From Apirhabdus apintestini (lineage in GTDB: Bacteria; Pseudomonadota; Gammaproteobacteria; Enterobacterales; Enterobacteriaceae), in NCBI GenBank assembly GCA_033977085.1, contig CP138906.1, positions 3,472,001 through 3,536,000 on the forward strand: a DNA stretch of 64,000 nucleotides, written 5' to 3'. Each line of letters begins with the position of its first letter. Within the stretch, counting starts at the first letter, position 1. Below the pieces are notes generated by a model. That model was not told the DNA's origin and did no database searches. It saw only the letters and a list, made by a program, of their open reading frames with translations. Both the position numbers and the translations under genes were made by a program. Positions 30,145-41,384 of the stretch are shown here, in pieces.

Positions 30145-30725
30145 TCATTTGCAATGGCAAATAAACACCTGAAAGGTCCAATTTGTTATCGGCATTAGCC
30201 GCGAAAAATTTATCTTTTTTACCGCTCGTGAAGGCGGCTGGCACATACTGCATACAAATTCGCTTTCCGGCTGATATGCATAAGTAATAAATTTACCGCG
30301 GCATTGGGTGCATCCCGTATGCTGTAATACAGAGCTATTGGTAAAACGTAATAAAGTCCAGGCCCGAGTTAAACTTAATACAGGGTCCTTGCCTTCTTCC
30401 GGAGCGCAAATCTCAAGATACAGGCGATACGCTTTAACGATAGCGACAATTGAAGATGTTTCTTCATTTTTACGAAAATAAAGATAAATATTATAAAAAA
30501 TAGAAGAATGAATATTATGTTCCCAAATCATAAACCAATCGGTTGAAAAGGGGAGCATTCCTTTCGGCGGTGGCGCACCGCGTAATTCTTTGTAAAGTTT
30601 TAGCAAACGCCCTCTACTTAAACTGGTTTCATTTTCCAAAATTTGTAGACGGGCACCTAATGAAATTAACTCTACTGCGAGTTGAATATCTTTAACTTCG
30701 CGTAATACACTTTTTCTGCAACCAT
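30145..30725 (-). CDS. flhC: Flagellar master regulator FlhC, frame interrupted once
   Basis: Forms the FlhD4C2 activator of class 2 flagellar promoters. The family core SRGRLLKLYKELRGAPPPKGMLPFST (read across 30550-30630) is present, as is the zinc Cys4 set (CTQC about 20 residues before CSMC). Six A are needed where five are seen near 30712 to restore MVAEKSVLREVKDIQLAVELISLGARLQ; the start is then at 30725 and the protein 193 aa, the usual length. It lies 30 bases downstream of flhD. Confidence 0.94.
30186..30212 (-). promoter_or_regulatory. Sigma-28 promoter of motA, inside flhC
   Basis: On the minus strand: TAAATTTT, 11 bases, GCCGATAA. Seven of eight -35 bases and all of the -10 match the FliA consensus. 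It lies about 115 bases before the motA start and overlaps the last codons of flhC. Confidence 0.85.
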
Positions 30726-30755
30726 AATTTGATTTATTCTTAATCCAATTAGACG

Positions 30756-31076
30756 TTATTGACCAACACTATTTAACAACTGCGTCGACAAAAGAATACC
30801 CGTATGAATTTGCTGTAAATCAGCAACCCGAGATTCGCCAGTTACGCGTTGAAGTGCCTCGACATCATCCAGTCTGAACTGAAACAGGACTTGATTGCTT
30901 TCTGCTAATTTAATTAGCTGAGGCAGCGTTAGTTTCGAGATATAAGCCAAAGTCTCATCTTCCATACCTAAGCGGAAGCCTGCGACAGCGGGGTCGTTCT
31001 CGTACAATTTCTGTGCCAATAAAAGATAAGAAAGGTTAATATTATTGATTGCTTTAGTTACATCTTGATAAATCAT
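30756..31076 (-). CDS. flhD: Flagellar master regulator FlhD
   Basis: A 106-aa helical partner of FlhC. Family hallmarks: INNINLSYLLLAQKLYEND, KLTLPQLIKLAESN, FRLDDVEALQ and VADLQQIHTGILLSTQLLN. It is a little shorter at the N-terminus than E. coli FlhD. Intact. The 269-bp upstream region is long and AT-rich, as expected for the strongly regulated flhDC promoter. Confidence 0.95.
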   Translation of the reverse strand: MIYQDVTKAINNINLSYLLLAQKLYENDPAVAGFRLGMEDETLAYISKLTLPQLIKLAESNQVLFQFRLDDVEALQRVTGESRVADLQQIHTGILLSTQLLNSVGQ

Positions 31077-31345
31077 TCCGGCAGTCTCTGTTAAGTAACA
31101 TTAACAAATCCGTTTGCCTTAATTTATTCCTTTATTTCTCATCCCTGTTAACTGCGCACGGAAAATCTAATCAGATGAGTCTGATCACAGAGTGCTTTTC
31201 ATTAACTAATTAGGGCTGAGCGTTTCCAATGACCGCATTATTGAGCATTATCTGATCGGGGGTCAATACTCAATTTTGCGGATTTATAAAAATTAGTCCT
31301 AATTTTGATAAATTCAGCGGATAGCCTAGAGTTACTTTCCCAGCA
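31077..31345 (-). promoter_or_regulatory. flhDC control region with a possible CRP site
   Basis: Gene-free region between flhD and fliT. At 31174-31189 GATGA, six bases, TCACA resembles the CRP consensus (TGTGA, six bases, TCACA): one half is perfect and the other matches three of five. CRP activation of flhDC is known in E. coli. No core promoter is assigned. Confidence 0.4.
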
Positions 31346-31689
31346 TTAATAAATCTTCATGAAATGATTGGCATAGGCATTATTTCCCTCTTTATTATTC
31401 CGAAGGTTAATAACGCTTTTCCGTAACTCTCCCAGCCGATTATTTAGCAGAGACATTACATGTTTCTCATTTTGGCAAAGAGAAGTCAACGAATCCGCTA
31501 CATATTCCTCAGAACACTCCGTATATGTATCGATGTCGTTCACAATACGTTCAACTACGGGCAGATAAATGCTGTTGTGGTTGATTAGCATATCCCATTC
31601 CTGCTTTTCAGCCATATCAACCATCTCACTGCTTAACTGTAGAGCGTGCTGAATCAGATTTTTTGTTCATTCGCGTAATTCGTTTTCAT
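31346..31689 (-). CDS. fliT: Flagellar export chaperone FliT, frame interrupted once
   Basis: Small helical chaperone for FliD; in enterobacteria it also inhibits FlhDC. One base missing from an A run (six for seven) near 31660 separates MKTNYANEQKNLIQHALQLSSEM from the rest (EQEWDMLINHNSIYLPVVERI pattern). Joined length 114 aa, close to normal. It is the last gene of fliDST. The assignment rests on position and size as much as on sequence, since FliT is poorly conserved. Confidence 0.85.
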
Positions 31690-31700
31690 TTCTATTCTAT

Positions 31701-32084
31701 TTACCCTATTTGTTTCCAGGCATCGGTAATATTTAACAATACACGATCAATATGCACGATAAGTGCAATATCATTATCTAAATTGGCTTTAAGTAAAGAC
31801 TGAATCATATAACTGTATAAGCGATCCAATTCAGCAGAAACGGTACCGCCACGCTCATGGTCGAGAACAGATTGCAAACCATTACCAATAATATTAATGG
31901 CTCTGGAAAGTTCTTTTCCACGCAGCGCGACATTTCCCGTTTCGGCGGCGATTTTTGCACGCAGTAGAGATGCGTGAGCGCCTTCAAATAGCATGGTAAT
32001 TAACTGATGCGGGCTCGCCCCCATCACGCTGCTTTCCAGGCTCACTTGGGAATATGCTTTACTAGCGTATTGATTGTGATTCAT
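31701..32084 (-). CDS. fliS: Flagellin export chaperone FliS
   Basis: A 127-aa cytoplasmic chaperone that holds flagellin unfolded before export. MNHNQYASKAYSQVSLESSV and SPHQLITMLFEGAHASLLRAK are characteristic. Intact and of normal length. It lies between fliD and fliT. Confidence 0.96.
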   Translation of the reverse strand: MNHNQYASKAYSQVSLESSVMGASPHQLITMLFEGAHASLLRAKIAAETGNVALRGKELSRAINIIGNGLQSVLDHERGGTVSAELDRLYSYMIQSLLKANLDNDIALIVHIDRVLLNITDAWKQIG

Positions 32085-32097
32085 ACATTATCTCTCA

Positions 32098-32120
32098 GGC
32101 GCCGCCATCCCGGCGGCGCC
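32098..32120 (-). other. Strong hairpin between fliD and fliS
   Basis: GGCGCCGCC pairs perfectly with GGCGGCGCC across the loop ATCCC. No T-run follows, so it may be a processing or stability element in the fliDST mRNA rather than a terminator. Confidence 0.55.
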
Positions 32121-32128
32121 GCTATTAA

Positions 32129-33560
32129 TTATTGACCACCGAGTGCGGCAATCAGCGCGCTACTGGTGCCCTGCATCTGCGTCATGATTTTATCAAGGTT
32201 CTGGAACTGCTTAGTGTAGACATCCATCTGGCTGTCTATCAGATCGTTAGTTCTGTCAATCTGAGTTTGCAGCGTTTTCAGCTTATCATTCAGCCCTTTG
32301 GTGGTGTCATCGATAATGCTCTTCGTGCCGCTAGCGCTGTCGCCAAGGTATTTGTTAGCCACATCTTTCAACAGGCTATCGGCAAGCCCTGGCTTATCGC
32401 CCGCGCCCATGAGCATTTTCTGTACATCGTCGCCATTGGTTTCTAAAACGGTGTCCAGCTTAGTTTCATCAATCTTCATTTCACCGGTTTTCGCATCAAT
32501 GGAAATACCGATGTCAGACAGAGACATAACGTCATGGTTACCGTTACCGGTAACAGAACCCGCAGCCGTTCCTAAAAGCGCCGATGCCAGGTCGCGAATA
32601 GTGCTGTCAGAAACCAGCGCGCCGTCCGGAACCTTATTTTTATCGTCATCATCGGATTTTTTGCTACCGCTGGTAGCATTGGCGGCTACATCGGAATAGC
32701 GCGAGGTATTAATTTTGCTATTCAGCGCATTGAACTTTTCGACAAAGTCTTTAATTGCATCTTTAACCGCCGAGCTGTCCTTGTTAAGTACCAGTTGCTC
32801 GCCGTTGGTCTGATCTTCAGACATTGCTTTCAGCGTAAGCGTTACCCAGGGATAACATTTTTAATGGTGTTGGACGCACTGTTAACTTCCTGACCGTCAA
32901 TGTCTATCTTTGCATCTACACCGTCAGTGGTTTTCACTGTGCCCATAAATGATTGAAGATCGGAATTGCCTGTCACCTGGACAGAGTCAATGCTATTGTC
33001 TGCACCGGTTGATTTAGACGTCAGTTTCAGCGCGGCTTTACCATCATCGCCAAATACCACGCTGGCAGTCACATCACCGCCGGCGCCGTTAATCTTTTTC
33101 ACCACCTGATCGAGCGAGGTCTCATCGGCCTTCAGATCGATTTCCAGCGGCGGCTCACCATTTTTCTGCGTAATGGTAATTTTCGCATCAGAGGAGCCCA
33201 TTTGGGCAGTTCTGTCATCTACGCCTGTGCTTATTCCAGAACCCGCCGTTGCCAGGTTTTTAACGATGACTTTATGTACCCCTTCAAACGCATTACTGTT
33301 TGTAGTGACTGAAAAAGCCTTGGTATCGTTGGCAGTAAAAGTATTAAACGCAGAGCCATTCAGCGCGGTTACAGATTTCTGGAAATCGTTGAGCGAATTT
33401 TTAATCGCTCCCAGGCCGATACCTGGTTTTTACATGAGGTTTGCTGGTTGGTGTAAGGCACCAGACGGTTATTCTCAACCTGCCTTAACTTAGTAAGCAT
33501 GTCGTCAAAATTAATGCCAGAACCGATCCCCATCTGGCTAAAAGAGGGAACATAACTCAT
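32129..33560 (-). CDS. fliD: Flagellar filament cap FliD, frame interrupted twice
   Basis: Hook-associated protein 2, which caps the filament and guides flagellin assembly. The N-terminus MSYVPSFSQMGIGSGINFD is typical. The C-terminus has the coiled-coil segment LKTLQTQIDRTNDLIDSQMD and ends MTQMQGTSSALIAALGG. Two G runs each lack one base: near 33408 (restores QVSAWGAIKNSLNDF) and near 32845 (restores KNVIPGVTLTLKAM). Joined length about 477 aa, near the usual size. A sigma-28 promoter lies 48 bases upstream of the ATG. Confidence 0.94.
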
Positions 33561-33607
33561 AAGATCAAATCCTCTATATAAAGTAGTTGAGCGTTTCTCT
33601 TACGGCT

Positions 33608-33634
33608 CTATCGGCAATATTGAGGAAAAGTTTA
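33608..33634 (-). promoter_or_regulatory. Sigma-28 promoter of fliDST
   Basis: On the minus strand: TAAACTTT, 11 bases, GCCGATAG. Seven of eight bases match in each box. Confidence 0.85.
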
Positions 33635-34467
33635 TAGCAAAGGGCTTTTTTCCGTTCCCGCAATAAACCTATCTCTGAGTGGGGTTATCTGGCGATTGGC
33701 ACTTTGTTAAGGTAAATAAATCGGAGCGGGGGATGAAAACGAAAGACTGTTTTATCATTTATGCCGCATGATACCGGGAGTTGATACACACTCAGGCGCG
33801 ATAGCCCCTTTCCCGGACAGTTTTTCCGCGTTGCTGATAAAGAGTATGAATCACGCTTCCTTATAAAGAAGACTTTCTTTTACGAGCAGGCAGTGCCCGT
33901 TCATAAAGGGACACACGCTATTATCATGTGCGGGCCTGCAGCGCCAGGCAGCCGCGGATGCTCTTCTTTTACCAGGGCTGGCTATGATAATGGCCAATAC
34001 GCTTTTTTCTCCGTCACGGACGAGCTCTTTGAAGTGGTTTACTGAATTTGGCCACCTAAACAGAGCATCTCAGAACAATACAGGTGTCCCAATGAAAAAA
34101 GAAATTTCAGCGCAGAATTTAAACGCAAATCCACTCAACTGATCCTTGAACAGAACTACACCGTTGCTCTTCGAGCTCTTCGAGCTCTTCGAACTCAAAA
34201 TATCTTTTCTATTTATTCACTCCATGCGTCTCCCGCACATAAATATTGAGGCGTAACCCGAACACCCCAATTATTTTGTGACGAATATCTCAATCATATA
34301 TTTCAGCGTATTCTTTTATGGGCTTAATTAACCGCTCGAATTGTTAAATCCAGCCATTGAAAATCCACAGAAATAGTAAAAACCCGCCTTGAAACGATTA
34401 AAACAAATCAATTTAAAAAATAAATCACTTAATAATCAATGAATTACAAAAAATATTCATTTTATTA
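33635..34467. other. fliD-fliC intergenic region with an IS3-type remnant
   Basis: About 830 bp between divergent fliD and fliC, unusually long. Most of it carries no gene. Part is a transposase remnant, listed separately. Just after that remnant, at about 34168-34196, a nine-base unit (CGAGCTCTT) is repeated nearly three times in tandem. The part nearest fliC is AT-rich, as usual for a flagellin promoter region. Confidence 0.5.
34092..34165 (+). pseudogene. IS3-family transposase orfA remnant
   Basis: From the ATG at 34092, allowing one extra A, the translation reads MKKRNFSAEFKRKSTQLILE, then QNYTV. This is the familiar opening of IS3-family OrfA proteins (the FSAEFK motif). It ends after about 25 codons and nothing of the rest of the element is recognisable, so only a fragment remains. 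Confidence 0.6.
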
Positions 34468-34494
34468 TAAAGCTTCCTCAAAACGCGCCGATAA
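34468..34494 (+). promoter_or_regulatory. Sigma-28 promoter of fliC
   Basis: TAAAGCTT, 11 bases, GCCGATAA: seven of eight -35 bases and a perfect -10. It lies 96 bases before the fliC ATG. Confidence 0.93.
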
Positions 34495-34590
34495 CTAATT
34501 TGCGAAGAGAATGCGTTACGCATTATTAAACGACGATTCTGCTGGCACATGCGTTCCGGCACTCCCTTTTAGATAAGTAAGGAAATTAAA

Positions 34591-35406
34591 ATGGCTCAGG
34601 TAATCAATACTAACTATCTGTCTCTGGTTGCTCAGAACAACCTGAACAAATCACAGTCTGCTCTGGGTACGGCCATGGAGCGTCTGTCTTCTGGTAAGCG
34701 TATCAACAGCGCCAAAGACGATGCAGCTGGCCTGGCGATCTCTGACCGCTTCACTTCCAGCATCAACGGCCTGACTCAGGCTGCACGTAACGCAAACGAC
34801 GGTATCTCTCTGGCACAGACCAGTGAAGGTGCGATGTCTGAAATCACTAACAACCTGCAGCGCATCAAAACGCTGGCAACTCAGGCTGCTAACGGTACTA
34901 ACTCTGACAGCGACCGTACGTCTATCCAGGACGAAATCAAACAGCGTATGAGCGAAATTGACCGTATCTGTGCTCAGACTGAATTCAACGGCGTAAGCGT
35001 ACTGAACGCAAGCGGCACCATCAGCATTCAGGTTGGCGACAAAACTGGTCAGACTATCGAAATCAAACTGACTCAGATGAGCGCTTCTGGTATGGGCGTT
35101 GGTTCAGTAGACGTAAGCACCGCTTCTGGCGCTTCTGCTGCTATCGACCTGGTATCTAAAGCTATCGACCAGGTTGATACCAACCGTTCTTACCTGGGTG
35201 CTATCCAGAACCGTTTCGAGTCTGTGGTTAGCAACCTGAACAACACCACTAACAACCTGAGCGCTTCTCGCTCTCGTATCCTGGACGCAGACTTCTCTAC
35301 CGAAGTTTCTGAAATGGGTCGTAACCAGATCCTGCAGCAGGCCGGTACCTCTGTACTGAGCCAGGCTAACCAGGTTCCGCAGAACGTACTGTCTCTGCTG
35401 CGTTAA
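34591..35406 (+). CDS. fliC: Flagellin FliC (short form)
   Basis: Filament subunit of 271 aa, frame intact. The conserved D0/D1 N-terminus (MAQVINTNYLSLVAQNNLNK) and C-terminus (ILQQAGTSVLSQANQVPQNV then LSLLR) flank a very short central part, so the surface D2/D3 domains are almost absent, unlike the roughly 500-aa Salmonella and E. coli flagellins. The TLR5-recognised D1 helix region (LQRIKTLATQAANG, QRMSEIDRICAQTEFNG) is present. It contains one Cys (DRICAQ), rare in flagellins. AAGGA precedes the ATG. Codon use is highly biased to common codons, as for an abundant protein. Export depends on FliS. Confidence 0.98.
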   Translation: MAQVINTNYLSLVAQNNLNKSQSALGTAMERLSSGKRINSAKDDAAGLAISDRFTSSINGLTQAARNANDGISLAQTSEGAMSEITNNLQRIKTLATQAANGTNSDSDRTSIQDEIKQRMSEIDRICAQTEFNGVSVLNASGTISIQVGDKTGQTIEIKLTQMSASGMGVGSVDVSTASGASAAIDLVSKAIDQVDTNRSYLGAIQNRFESVVSNLNNTTNNLSASRSRILDADFSTEVSEMGRNQILQQAGTSVLSQANQVPQNVLSLLR

Positions 35407-35430
35407 TTTTCAAAATTACCGCGTAGTATC

Positions 35431-35456
35431 AAGACCCCGAGCAATCGGGGTCTTTT
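35431..35456 (+). terminator. fliC terminator
   Basis: GACCCCGA, loop GCAA, TCGGGGTC, followed by a T-run; 26 bases after the fliC stop. Confidence 0.93.
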
Positions 35457-35580
35457 GTTGTTGTTCGCTTCCGCCATAAACAGCCTCACATTTACCGCTT
35501 TTTCTCATCATTGCTTCCCGCACAACCCAGGATAATAACCGTCCATTTATTATTGAGTCAGTATCCAGGTGACATACTCT

Positions 35581-36306
35581 GTGAACAAGGATCTTTATAC
35601 CGCCAGCGGTTCTACGGCGGATAAGAATGCACTATGGGCCAGTTACGCGCCGATGATCCGCCGCGAGGCTCTGCGCCTGCGGGTACGCCTGCCGGCGAGC
35701 GTCGAACTGGACGATCTTATCCAGGCGGGCGCCATGGGGCTGCTAAACGCCATCGATAATTTCGACCCTGCCGCAGGTGCCAGTTTTAAGACGCACGTAT
35801 TACAGCGCATTCGCTGGGCAATGCTTGATGAACTGCGTGAAAGCGACTGGGTGCCACGCAGCGTGCGCCGCAATGCGCGCAGCGTCGCTGCGGCTATTCA
35901 AAAAATTGAACAACGCAACGGTACCGGTGCCAGCGAACAGGAAATCGCTGACGAAATGGGTATTTCTTTGGATGAATACCACAAGATTCTGGCAGATAGC
36001 GACGCCAGCCAGCTATTCTCACTGGAAGAGCTGGCTGAAGTGCGCGGTGAAACGCCTGAACTTGAACAAGACGAACAGCGATCGCTGGACCCAATGTCCC
36101 AGTTAATGGACGGTGAGCTGCGTAACCGGGTAATCGACGCCATATTGAAACTCCCGGAGCGCGAGCAGCTTATTCTAAATCTGTACTATCAGCAGGAATT
36201 GAATCTGAAAGAGATTGGCGCAGTGATTAACGTCAGTGAATCCCGCGTTTGCCAGCTTCATAGTCAGGCGGTAAACAGACTGCGTGCGCGACTGAGTCTA
36301 AATTGA
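35581..36306 (+). CDS. fliA: Flagellar sigma factor FliA (sigma-28)
   Basis: Directs RNA polymerase to the class 3 promoters found across this window. About 241 aa. Region 2 reads LPASVELDDLIQAGAMGLLNA and DELRESDWVPRSVRRNAR; region 4 ends with LNLKEIGAVINVSESRVCQL, the -35 binding helix-turn-helix. I choose the GTG at 35581 (VNKDLYTASG matches the usual VNSLYTAEG start) with AGGTG nine bases upstream, over the GTG at 35569. Intact. No fliZ follows; the expected position is gene-free and then occupied by an IS21-family element. Confidence 0.95.
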   Translation: MNKDLYTASGSTADKNALWASYAPMIRREALRLRVRLPASVELDDLIQAGAMGLLNAIDNFDPAAGASFKTHVLQRIRWAMLDELRESDWVPRSVRRNARSVAAAIQKIEQRNGTGASEQEIADEMGISLDEYHKILADSDASQLFSLEELAEVRGETPELEQDEQRSLDPMSQLMDGELRNRVIDAILKLPEREQLILNLYYQQELNLKEIGAVINVSESRVCQLHSQAVNRLRARLSLN

Positions 36307-36649
36307 CCCGGCTGCGCATGGCCCAGGAACGCTTATTATTCGTGACGTTCAGTTTGAGAGCACTATACGCTAAGCCCTTGTGCATGCCGCAATATCAGGC
36401 TGCGCCAGCGAACGAAGACAATGCATTTATCGTGACATAACGCACATGTACAGCAATACCCGGTTACGTTTAAAATAGTCGCTGCTCAAAAGCGGAAGCA
36501 AAACCGTATGAATCGCTTTGCTTTAGCGTATGGGCCGGGCATTGTTGCCTGGCGTATCGCCTTTCTCTCTTCGCTTTAATCAATAAAGTACGAATTGAAA
36601 CCTACGCTATTCCCGCATCCGCAAATAGCCGATTTAATCGCCGTACGCG
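36307..36649. other. Gene-free region between fliA and the IS21 element
   Basis: I see no coding frame here and no trace of fliZ. A box GCCGATTT near 36619 resembles a sigma-28 -10, but no -35 accompanies it. Confidence 0.4.
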
Positions 36650-36739
36650 CCTTTTGTTACCAACGGTGCAAAACTGATCCACCCCAGCGGTTGAAAACTG
36701 ATCCAGGGTTAATCTGCTCCTCTGAATACAGGGGAGCTT

Positions 36740-37757
<1,018 letters not shown>

Positions 37758-37761
<4 letters not shown>

Positions 37762-38540
37762 TGGTCGAACTACAACATCAACGGCTGATGGTGCTTGCTG
37801 AACAGCTCCAGCTGGACAGCCTTATCGGCGCGGCGCCGGCACTGTCGCAACAGGCAGTGGATCAGGAATGGAGCTATATGGACTTCCTGGAGCACCTGCT
37901 ACATGAGGAGAAACTGGCCCGGCATCAGCGTAAACAGGCGATGTACACGCGGATGGCAGCCTTCCCGGCGGTGAAGACGTTCGAGGAATATGACTTCACC
38001 TTCGCCACCGGCGCACCTCAGAAGCAAATCCAGTCGCTGCGTTCCCTGAGCTTCATCGAACGTAACGAAAACATCGTGTTGCTGGGCCCCTCGGGCGTGG
38101 GGAAAACACATCTGGCGATAGCCATGGGCTACGAGGCAGTACGGGCGGGCATCAAGGTTCGCTTCACAACAGCAGCGGACCTGCTGTTACAGCTGTCGAC
38201 TTCCCAGCGTCAGGGGCGTTACAAAACGACACTCAATCGCGGTGTCATGGCCCCCAAACTGCTCATCATCGACGAAATAGGCTATCTGCCGTTCAGCCAG
38301 GAAGAGGCAAAGCTGTTCTTCCAGGTCATTGCCAAACGTTACGAAAAGAGCGCGATGATCCTGACCTCTAACCTGCCGTTCGGGCAGTGGGACCAGACGT
38401 TCGCGGGTGATGCAGCCCTGACATCGGCAATGCTGGACCGGATCTTACATCACTCACACGTAGTCCAGATAAAAGGAGAGAGCTATCGACTGAAGCAGAA
38501 ACGAAAGGCCGGGGTTATAGCGGAAGCTAATCCTGAGTAA
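37758..38540 (+). CDS. istB: IS21-family helper ATPase IstB
   Basis: A 260-aa AAA+ ATPase that assists IstA in target selection. Walker A is GPSGVGKTHLAIAMG and Walker B LLIIDEIGYLPF. Intact and translationally coupled to istA. Confidence 0.96.
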
Positions 38541-38613
38541 GCAAGGTGGATCAATATTAGACCGTTGGTGGTGACGGTAAGTGGATCACTTTTTACCCGT
38601 TGTTGACACCTTT

Positions 38614-38934
38614 AGGCAGGTTAAACGTTATTCCTTGCTTTGCTCTACAGATCGGTTTCACTTTATCAGCCGTCGTAATAATGAGTTATGCGGGCTATTA
38701 GCATCCGTAATCGCATAAGATAACTGACGCAATATATTAAGGTGTCGTTATTATTTCACCCAATAAGATACCAATACGAAACGCATGCCCAATAATTATC
38801 CCGCCCCACTGCACCAATAAATATTTCAACTCTGTAAAGCTGCAAACCCTGTCATACCGGCGCAGGAAAATCGCCTGTAGCGTATCGCACGCGTAGATAC
38901 GCTCGTTCATGCATAATCTTTAGCAGACAATAAA
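38614..38934. other. Gene-free region right of the IS element
   Basis: About 320 bp of former fliA-downstream sequence cut off by the IS. I find no supported gene or promoter in it. Confidence 0.4.
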
Positions 38935-38968
38935 AAACCGCCTTTGCCCATAGGGCAAAGGCGGTTTT
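38935..38968. terminator. Bidirectional terminator after the HAD-domain gene
   Basis: AAACCGCCTTTGCCC, loop ATA, GGGCAAAGGCGGTTT: a 15-bp perfect stem with A-runs and T-runs at its ends, 29 bases beyond the stop of the minus-strand gene. Confidence 0.92.
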
Positions 38969-38997
38969 ATAACGAACCAATTAGAGATAAAGGGGTA

Positions 38998-41384
38998 TTA
39001 CTCGTTAACAGTACGCGCTTTTTCCTGAAGCGGACGATACACCAGTTTTAATACCAGATTTTCCGGCATATTTTGCAGGTTAAAGTATAAGAATCCGTCA
39101 TCTGTCAGGTTAGTAATCATATTGTTCACCACCGTGCCGCCTTCAATAAAATAGTCTTTATTTAACTGCAGCGGATAAGCGTTTGCATTCTCCGACCCTT
39201 GCCCAATATGGTTTGGCGGCAGTAACGCAATACTCAAGATTTCCATATCGCGCAGCGTTTCCCTGCCATTAGCGCAATTTCCGGCATCGCGACGGGAATA
39301 TAGGCCGAGTAGAATCCATCGAAGGTATGGAACGCACTCACTTTTTGCTCCGCAGAGCTGGCACCTTTAATGAACACTACATCCAGCGTTTGCTGGCGAT
39401 AAATGCTACTGGCTACGTTCCAGGTAATATCGTAACGCAATGCTGCCAGCGCAGAAGTCGCATACTCCGGCCCGTAATAACGCATTTCGGAGGCGTAGTT
39501 CATACGCATATTGCCTTTTTCACCCTGCATCAGGCGGGCAACGCCAGATTTACGCATAAAGCGGCCGGCATCCTCAATATTCGCCCCGGCCACCGATACG
39601 CCGGTACCAAGGTTAATATCAAACGTATAGCGCTCCTGAAGCCGAATCTCTTCCATTGTCGGGAAATAGGCGTATCGAATCAGATCAATTGCCACGCTGT
39701 CGCGCATCGCCTGGTTTAACGGCAGATTTAGCGTATCGGCTTCGCGTATAAACTCAATGGCTGCGTCCTGAGCCGCGCGAATACTGGAAAGCCACGGCGC
39801 TTCGTCATGCTCTACGACGATCACTTCGCCGCCCTCGGTGTAATCATGGGACGACCCGGTGTGGGAAGAACAGAGCATCTCAAACGATGAAATAAACTGC
39901 TTAAGCGTCTCAATCAGGCGTGCGTCAACCGTATTCGGGTTAATGACGCCGCTGCGGTTGGCCTGCCAGCCCGCAACAAAACTGGCGATGAGATAACATC
40001 CTCTGACCGTTATGCCCAGCGCTTTTTCAAGTAACGGACTCAGGCGATTTTGCGTTGTACCATCATACCCAATGTCCACTAACAGCAGGGTTTCTCCCGC
40101 TTCCACGCCGGTTTCTTTGCGAATATGCTGTAGCAAACGCTCCCGGAAACGGGCAGAGTTATCGAGGATTATCTGCATAAAGTTGCTATCTAACAGCGTA
40201 TCATACAGACACCCGACCGTACCCCCACGGCGTGCAATTTCATCCAGCAGCGCTTCCAGTTGTACAGAGCTGAGCATCATATGTTTCCCCATCGAGCTCA
40301 ACCGCAGACTGCGTAATGGTCCCATTACGCTCACCCAAATGTTTAAACGTTACCAGCAGGTAGTCTTCGATACTCTTACGATCGTGGAAAGAGGCGCGGA
40401 TGGTGGTCAGGCGTGAAATATGCAGTTCGCTGGTTTGCGCATCAGGATACAGCGTTTGATACGCGCGGCGAGGCATATAGCCGTCGCGCATCAAGAAAGC
40501 GACTTTCGCGCGCGGCAGAGCTTCCTGCTGCTGCTTAATAAAGCGCGCAAAGGTATACATAGTCGGCCCCAGCGTCATCCAACCAATAAAGGTTTCGCCA
40601 CTAATATCGCCGCGCAGCCCGCGAGAATAGCACCCGTGATAGAGCGAAGGGATTGGCTGAGTGATGCGCGAAGCCGGAAGCGTAGCGCCGGCAATCGCCA
40701 TACGGTGCTCCAGTGCTTTGCATACGCTACCCTCATTTTGTAGAAAATGAACCGCGTTAATACCGGCCTGCGTGGCACGAACATAATCCGAATAGTGGTT
40801 ATCCCCCACGTGGAAAATGGACTGCGCCTCGACTTTTTCGCACGCAATAATCTGGTTCCACAGCAGGCTATATTTGCCATAGCCGAAATCCGCTGAGCAG
40901 TAGACACTATCAATTAGCGTCGCCAATTCGGGCGACGTGCTATGCAGAATATGCGTTAATTGTTCCGAGCTATAGTAGATATCACTGACAATAATGGTGC
41001 GGATGCCTCTGCGCTTCGCTTCGCGCAGCAGCTCTACCGCCGGGGCAAATAAAAAGCCGTGTTCAATTTCCAGAGCGATTTCTTTATCAATCAGCGCGCG
41101 CTGCTGCTCCGGGAGAACCCTTTTTCCAGCTCCGCATAAATTTCTTCAATAGTCACTTCATGCACATCGCTCAGACGGCGTTTACGCAGACGCGCCATTC
41201 CTTCAGCCCTTTCACGAGCCTTAAGGCTAATACCTTCGCCTATCCGCGAAAAAATATCTTTCGGCTGGGCGACCTTACGCCAGAAAAGCGTATCGAAGCA
41301 GTCCAGAGAGAGAACTTTTGCGTCGCTTTGTGCAAACAACTGCGCTATTTCATAAAAAGATTTGGAATTCATATTAATAAACAC
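38998..41384 (-). CDS. Large HAD-superfamily hydrolase-domain protein in the flagellar cluster, frame interrupted three times
   Basis: About 795 aa once joined. The N-terminal 230 residues are a HAD phosphatase-like domain: motif I SLDCFDTLFWR, motif II TIIVSDIYYSSEQ, Lys region YGKYSLLW and motif IV FHVGDNHYSDYVRA, so the active site looks complete. The C-terminal 550 residues include VDIGYDGTTQNRLSPLLEKA and resemble large HAD-linked proteins often found near sugar-transfer genes; I cannot name the domain. Breaks: near 41118 (A run five for six), 40288 (G run, direction unclear) and 39262 (G run three for four). It lies between fliA and flgL, a position that suggests flagellar modification or assembly, which is inference. 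It has its own terminator. Confidence 0.75.

Noticed and set aside
36605..36635. A further sigma-28 promoter (GCCGATTT near 36619)
   Set aside because: No TAAA-type -35 box lies 11 bases upstream and no gene follows.
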